From Thermomicrobiales bacterium (lineage in GTDB: Bacteria; Chloroflexota; Chloroflexia; Thermomicrobiales; UBA6265), in assembly GCA_030447145.1 (NCBI GenBank), contig JAUJLY010000084.1, positions 1 to 9,305 of the forward strand: a DNA stretch of 9,305 nt, given 5' to 3'. Of this stretch, positions 7,195-9,305 are shown piece after piece; position 1 is the first letter of the stretch, and the number at the start of each line of letters is the position of its first letter. Made by a program: the position numbers and the translations under genes. The notes beneath the pieces were generated by a model, which saw only the letters and a program-made list of their open reading frames with translations, was not told where the DNA came from and did not search any database.

Positions 7195-8694
7195 TTACGG
7201 AGCCGGGTGCTCCACCGTATCGATTTGGGCGCGCTGCAGCTTGCCGCTGAAGTCGACATAGATGCTCTGCCACTCGGTGTAGAAGTCGAGCGCTGCGGTT
7301 CCCGCCTCGCGATGACCGTTCCCGGTTGCCTTGGTTCCGCCGAACGGAAGGTGAATCTCCGCGCCCGTTGTGCCGGCGTTGACGTAAAGGATGCCGGTGT
7401 AAATGTCCTGCATGGTGCGGAAGGCATTGTTGACATCCTGCGTGAAGATCGCGGCGGAGAGGCCGTACTGGACGCCGTTGACGACGTCGATTGCCTCGTC
7501 CAGGGAATCCACCGGGATGATCGAGACAACTGGCCCGAAGATCTCTTCCTGCGCAATGCGCATATCCGCCTTTACATTGTCGAAAACGGTTGGTTCATGG
7601 AAGAAGCCATTCTCCAGTCCGTCTCCGGCCGCGACATTGCCACCGGCAACAAGAGTGGCCCCTTCACCCTGCCCAATGGAGACGTACTTCCCGACCGTCT
7701 CCCGTTGGCCTTCACTTACCAATGGACCAACCTGAACTCCCTGTTCCAGGCCGTTGCCCAGCTTCAGCTTGCCCGCTCCAGCTCCCAGGCGCGCCGCCAG
7801 TTCCTCTTGCACCGAGCGATGGACCACGACGCGGCTGGTGGCGGTGCAGCGCTGGCCTGTCGTCCCGAACGCGCCCCAGAGAATGCCTTCTGCGGCGAGA
7901 TCGAGATTCGCATCCTCGTGGACGATGACAGCGTTCTTGCCGCCCATCTCGAGCGTCAGGCGCTTGTTGTGCTGAGCCGCCGCCATGGCGATGCTCCTGC
8001 CGGTCTCCGTGGATCCGGTGAACGAAATCACCGGCACATCGGGGTGGTGCATCAGGGGCTCGCCGACGTCGCTACCATTGCCAAGCACAACATTCACCAC
8101 ACCGTCCGGAATGCCAGCTTCCATCAGGACTTCAGCCAGGCGGACTGTCAGCTTTGGGGTGTAGGTGGCGGGTTTGATGATGACAGTGTTTCCGGCAATA
8201 AGCGCCGGCATCATCTTCCAGGAAGGGATGGCGATCGGAAAATTCCACAGGGTGATGAGCCCAACCACACCGAGCGGCTGGCGCACGGACATCTGGAATT
8301 TGCTGCGCATTTCGGAGGGTGTTGTCTCCCCGAATAGGCGTCGACCCTCGCCCGCCATGTAGTAGGTCATGTCGATGGCTTCCTGGACATCACCGCGGGT
8401 CTCGTCCAGGACCTTACCCATTTCCTCGGTCATCTCGCGAGCAAGCGCTTCCTTGCGCGCCTCCAGAATCTGTGCCGCGCGGAAGAGTATTTCGCCACGC
8501 TTCGGTGACGGGTAGAGGCGCCATGATTTGAAGGCCCTGGACGCGGCCGTCACGGCCGCGTCGACATCCTGCGCGTCGCTGTCCGTGTAGGTCCCGACGA
8601 GTTCTCCGGTCGCCGGGTTCTTGCGCGTAAACGTTCGTCCGGTGTGAGATTCGACCCACTGGCCACCAATGAGATTCTTGAACAATTCGGCCAT
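7195..8694 (-). CDS. NAD(P)-dependent aldehyde dehydrogenase family protein
   Basis: This enzyme oxidises an aldehyde to its carboxylate in the cytoplasm using NAD(P)+. At 499 residues it is full length for the superfamily. The catalytic set is complete: N151 (LWNFP), K174 (IIKPAT), the cofactor-loop motif FTGSTETG at 225-232, general base E249 (LEMGGKN), nucleophile C283 (GQRCTA) and E384 (EEIFGPV). The C-terminus TGAEIHLPFGGTKATGNG is distinctive and, with the overall resemblance to the B. subtilis YcbD/GucD-like group, may suggest a semialdehyde substrate. The substrate cannot be read from sequence. Residue 149 is Leu where most relatives have Pro (TPWNFP). The start is ATG at 8694, with GGAAGG 4 nt upstream. 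It is flanked by terminators on both sides, so it is probably monocistronic. No clear promoter is visible in the roughly 50 bp between it and the tRNA-fragment terminator. Confidence 0.97.
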   Translation of the reverse strand: MAELFKNLIGGQWVESHTGRTFTRKNPATGELVGTYTDSDAQDVDAAVTAASRAFKSWRLYPSPKRGEILFRAAQILEARKEALAREMTEEMGKVLDETRGDVQEAIDMTYYMAGEGRRLFGETTPSEMRSKFQMSVRQPLGVVGLITLWNFPIAIPSWKMMPALIAGNTVIIKPATYTPKLTVRLAEVLMEAGIPDGVVNVVLGNGSDVGEPLMHHPDVPVISFTGSTETGRSIAMAAAQHNKRLTLEMGGKNAVIVHEDANLDLAAEGILWGAFGTTGQRCTATSRVVVHRSVQEELAARLGAGAGKLKLGNGLEQGVQVGPLVSEGQRETVGKYVSIGQGEGATLVAGGNVAAGDGLENGFFHEPTVFDNVKADMRIAQEEIFGPVVSIIPVDSLDEAIDVVNGVQYGLSAAIFTQDVNNAFRTMQDIYTGILYVNAGTTGAEIHLPFGGTKATGNGHREAGTAALDFYTEWQSIYVDFSGKLQRAQIDTVEHPAP

Positions 8695-8698
8695 GTAG

Positions 8699-8707
8699 CC
8701 TTCCTTT
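8699..8707 (-). promoter_or_regulatory. Ribosome binding site of the aldehyde dehydrogenase gene
   Basis: AAAGGAAGG on the minus strand, ending 4 nt before ATG at 8694. AGGA within it is spaced 7 nt from the start, confirming that start. Confidence 0.7.
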
Positions 8708-8745
8708 CAGAGCGCGGCTCGCGCCTGCGATCATTTCGACTCCAA

Positions 8746-8778
8746 CAAAAAGGCACCGCCGGACGTCCGGCAGTGCCT
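8746..8778 (-). terminator. Intrinsic terminator following the tRNA-Asn fragment
   Basis: On the minus strand AGGCACTGCCGG pairs with CCGGCGGTGCCT (12 pairs, one T-G) around an ACGT loop, followed by TTTTTGTT. It lies 2 nt after the tRNA 3' end and is probably the original tRNA-Asn terminator. It also stops transcripts before the aldehyde dehydrogenase. Confidence 0.88.
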
Positions 8779-8780
8779 GA

Positions 8781-8826
8781 TAGCTCCCCGAAGAGGACTC
8801 GAACCTCTAACCCTCCGGTTAACAGC
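8781..8826 (-). pseudogene. 3' half of a tRNA-Asn(GTT) gene, probable attachment-site scar
   Basis: Read on the minus strand, the pieces are in standard order: anticodon loop CTGTTAA (anticodon GTT, 8823-8821), 3' anticodon strand CCGGA, 5-nt variable loop GGGTT, T-arm AGAGG-TTCGAGT-CCTCT with a perfect 5-bp stem, 3' acceptor strand TCGGGGA, discriminator G, then CTA. The 5' half is missing: where TCCGG should precede the loop the sequence reads CCCTG, and there is no D-arm and no TCCCCGA acceptor strand upstream. Similarity stops at about 8826, at the anticodon loop. This cannot be a working tRNA. Identity as tRNA-Asn is well supported. That it is an att site left by a tRNA-targeting integrase is an inference from where the break falls. 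Confidence 0.85.
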
Positions 8827-8851
8827 AGGGAGACTGATTTTACCCGTGTTC

Positions 8852-8905
8852 TGACCCCAAAACCTACCGGCTCTTTTGGCCGTGAACCACCGGCGTATGG
8901 GGTCA
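8852..8905. repeat. Inverted repeat beside the tRNA fragment
   Basis: Arms TGACCCCA (8852-8859) and TGGGGTCA (8898-8905) match perfectly and enclose 38 bp, which holds a smaller CGGC/GCCG dyad around a T-rich loop. It lies 26 bp beyond the end of tRNA similarity, on the presumed element side. It might be an integrase or excisionase binding region, or a structured RNA; the sequence does not decide. Confidence 0.45.
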
Positions 8906-8910
8906 TTATA
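8905..8910 (-). promoter_or_regulatory. Orphan consensus -10 box reading toward the tRNA fragment
   Basis: TATAAT on the minus strand, with no good -35 box at the right distance (best TTCTGT, 15 bp away). If active, transcription would start near 8898, run through the inverted repeat and the tRNA-Asn half, and stop at the terminator ending near 8746, giving an RNA of about 150 nt. This is weak evidence for a promoter on its own. Confidence 0.25.
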
Positions 8911-8976
8911 GCGTGTCGGGCGGACACAGAAGCCCTGAAGAGGCGAGGGTAGCATCTATCCGAAGCGATGAGTTGA

Positions 8977-9144
8977 GGACCAATACACGAGAAGCGAAGC
9001 CCCAAGCGCACGCCAGAAGAAGATGCCCCGATTCCTGAATGGCTCAAGGAACTGGAGCGACAAACGAATGAGCGATTGGAAGAGGCCCTGCCCTTGTTCA
9101 ACCAGCTGCCAAAAGAGATCGAGGAAAAGAAGAAGGACGCGTGA
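8977..9144 (+). pseudogene. 3' end of a small charged protein gene without a usable start codon
   Basis: After an in-frame TGA at 8974 the frame stays open for 55 codons and ends with TGA at 9142-9144. The product is highly charged and helical in character: KRTPEEDAPIPEWLKELERQ, then a segment with LFNQLP, then a Lys/Glu-rich end (EEKKKDA). Three things suggest it is or was a gene: coherent composition, a strong terminator 5 nt after the stop, and no better overlapping frame. There is no ATG or GTG in the frame, and the only TTG (9076) is too far in. A GAGGA motif (8975-8979) stands just before an ATA codon (8983), so the start may have been lost by mutation, or ATA may be used. I do not recognise the family. 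Its place next to the att-like site would fit a small element gene, but that is a guess. Confidence 0.4.
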
Positions 9145-9149
9145 GATGT

Positions 9150-9178
9150 GCCCTGGTCACAAGACCGGGGCTTTGTTT
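9150..9178 (+). terminator. Intrinsic terminator after the small plus-strand gene
   Basis: GCCCTGGTC (9150-9158) pairs with GACCGGGGC (9163-9171), nine pairs with one T-G, around an ACAA loop, followed by TTTGTTT. It starts 5 nt after the stop codon at 9144, so it belongs to that gene. Confidence 0.85.
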
Positions 9179-9305
9179 CCAAAGTAGCAGACGGAACACC
9201 AGATGTGGTTTAGCGCAGATCCCGATCAGTGTTTTTGCCTGGATGATCTTCCTGCACTGCCCTTCGAAATCAGCATGCCCTCTTGGGTTCCAGGCGTAGG
9301 TCATG
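9179..9305. other. Right edge: no gene that can be supported
   Basis: Two frames overlap here. A plus-strand frame opens with ATG at 9203 (MWFSADPDQC) and continues past the window, without a good ribosome binding site. A minus-strand frame starts with ATG at 9304 (MTYAWNPRGHADFEGQ) and runs to 9098, through the terminator and into the small gene. Neither resembles a family I know. The minus frame has somewhat higher third-position G+C in its first 38 codons, but its overlap with the plus-strand terminator argues against it. G+C is close to 50%, lower than in the genes to the left. Confidence 0.3.

Noticed and set aside
7129..8337. A 402-codon plus-strand open frame opposite the aldehyde dehydrogenase
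   Set aside because: It lies antisense to a complete, motif-perfect dehydrogenase, has no recognisable domains, and arises because high-GC codons leave few stops on the opposite strand.
8784..8850. A functional but unusual tRNA, or one split by an intron
   Set aside because: No 5' acceptor strand, D-arm or 5' anticodon strand was found anywhere to the right within the window on the same strand, so an intron would have to extend past the edge.
8644..8952. Plus-strand frame across the tRNA fragment (SPKRTRTSNPPVNSRE)
   Set aside because: The peptide is a translation of the antisense strand of the tRNA and its terminator, a well-known source of false proteins.
8731..8955. Minus-strand frame across the tRNA fragment (SLPAVNRRVRGSSPLRGA)
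   Set aside because: It reads through the tRNA half and terminator. It could imitate an integrase C-terminus running into an att site, but nothing upstream in the frame is integrase-like.

Overview
The window looks like ordinary chromosome from a moderately GC-rich bacterium (spot counts of about 60-65% G+C inside genes), with what appears to be the edge of an integrated element at its right end. The Mfd, LarE and aldehyde dehydrogenase sequences and the secreted SH3b-repeat amidase would fit a Chloroflexota/Thermomicrobia-type organism. That placement is my impression from the protein sequences, not a database result.

Layout, left to right. (1) Positions 1-2456, minus strand: a large secreted Zn-amidase (PGRP/Amidase_2 fold) with a twin-arginine leader and at least six C-terminal SH3b repeats. 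It is still open at the left edge. (2) 2457-2655: its control region, with a sigma70-like promoter and two separate operator-like palindromes, one inside the -35/-10 spacer and one over the predicted transcription start. (3) 2656-6144, minus strand: complete mfd, the transcription-repair coupling factor. (4) 6145-6299: a divergent intergenic region with a strong GC-rich dyad. (5) 6300-7157, plus strand: larE, a sulfur insertase of the nickel-pincer cofactor pathway, of the three-cysteine type. (6) 7155-7191: one hairpin shared by the convergent larE and aldehyde dehydrogenase genes. (7) 7195-8694, minus strand: a complete NAD(P)-dependent aldehyde dehydrogenase. (8) 8746-8826, minus strand: the 3' half of a tRNA-Asn gene (anticodon loop to 3' end) with its terminator but no 5' half. 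(9) 8827-9305: lower-GC sequence (about 54%) with an inverted repeat, an orphan -10 box, the 3' part of a small gene without a usable start codon, and a good plus-strand terminator.

The main genes do not form one pathway: mfd is DNA repair, the amidase is cell-envelope turnover, LarE is cofactor maturation, and the dehydrogenase oxidises an unknown aldehyde. The most informative structure is at the right end. A tRNA-Asn 3' half kept exactly from the anticodon loop onward, joined to unrelated lower-GC DNA, is the classic footprint of a tRNA-targeting tyrosine-recombinase element. If so, the element lies to the right of about 8826, and an intact tRNA-Asn gene should mark its far end outside the window. 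I found no CRISPR array, complete transposon, rRNA or intact tRNA here.
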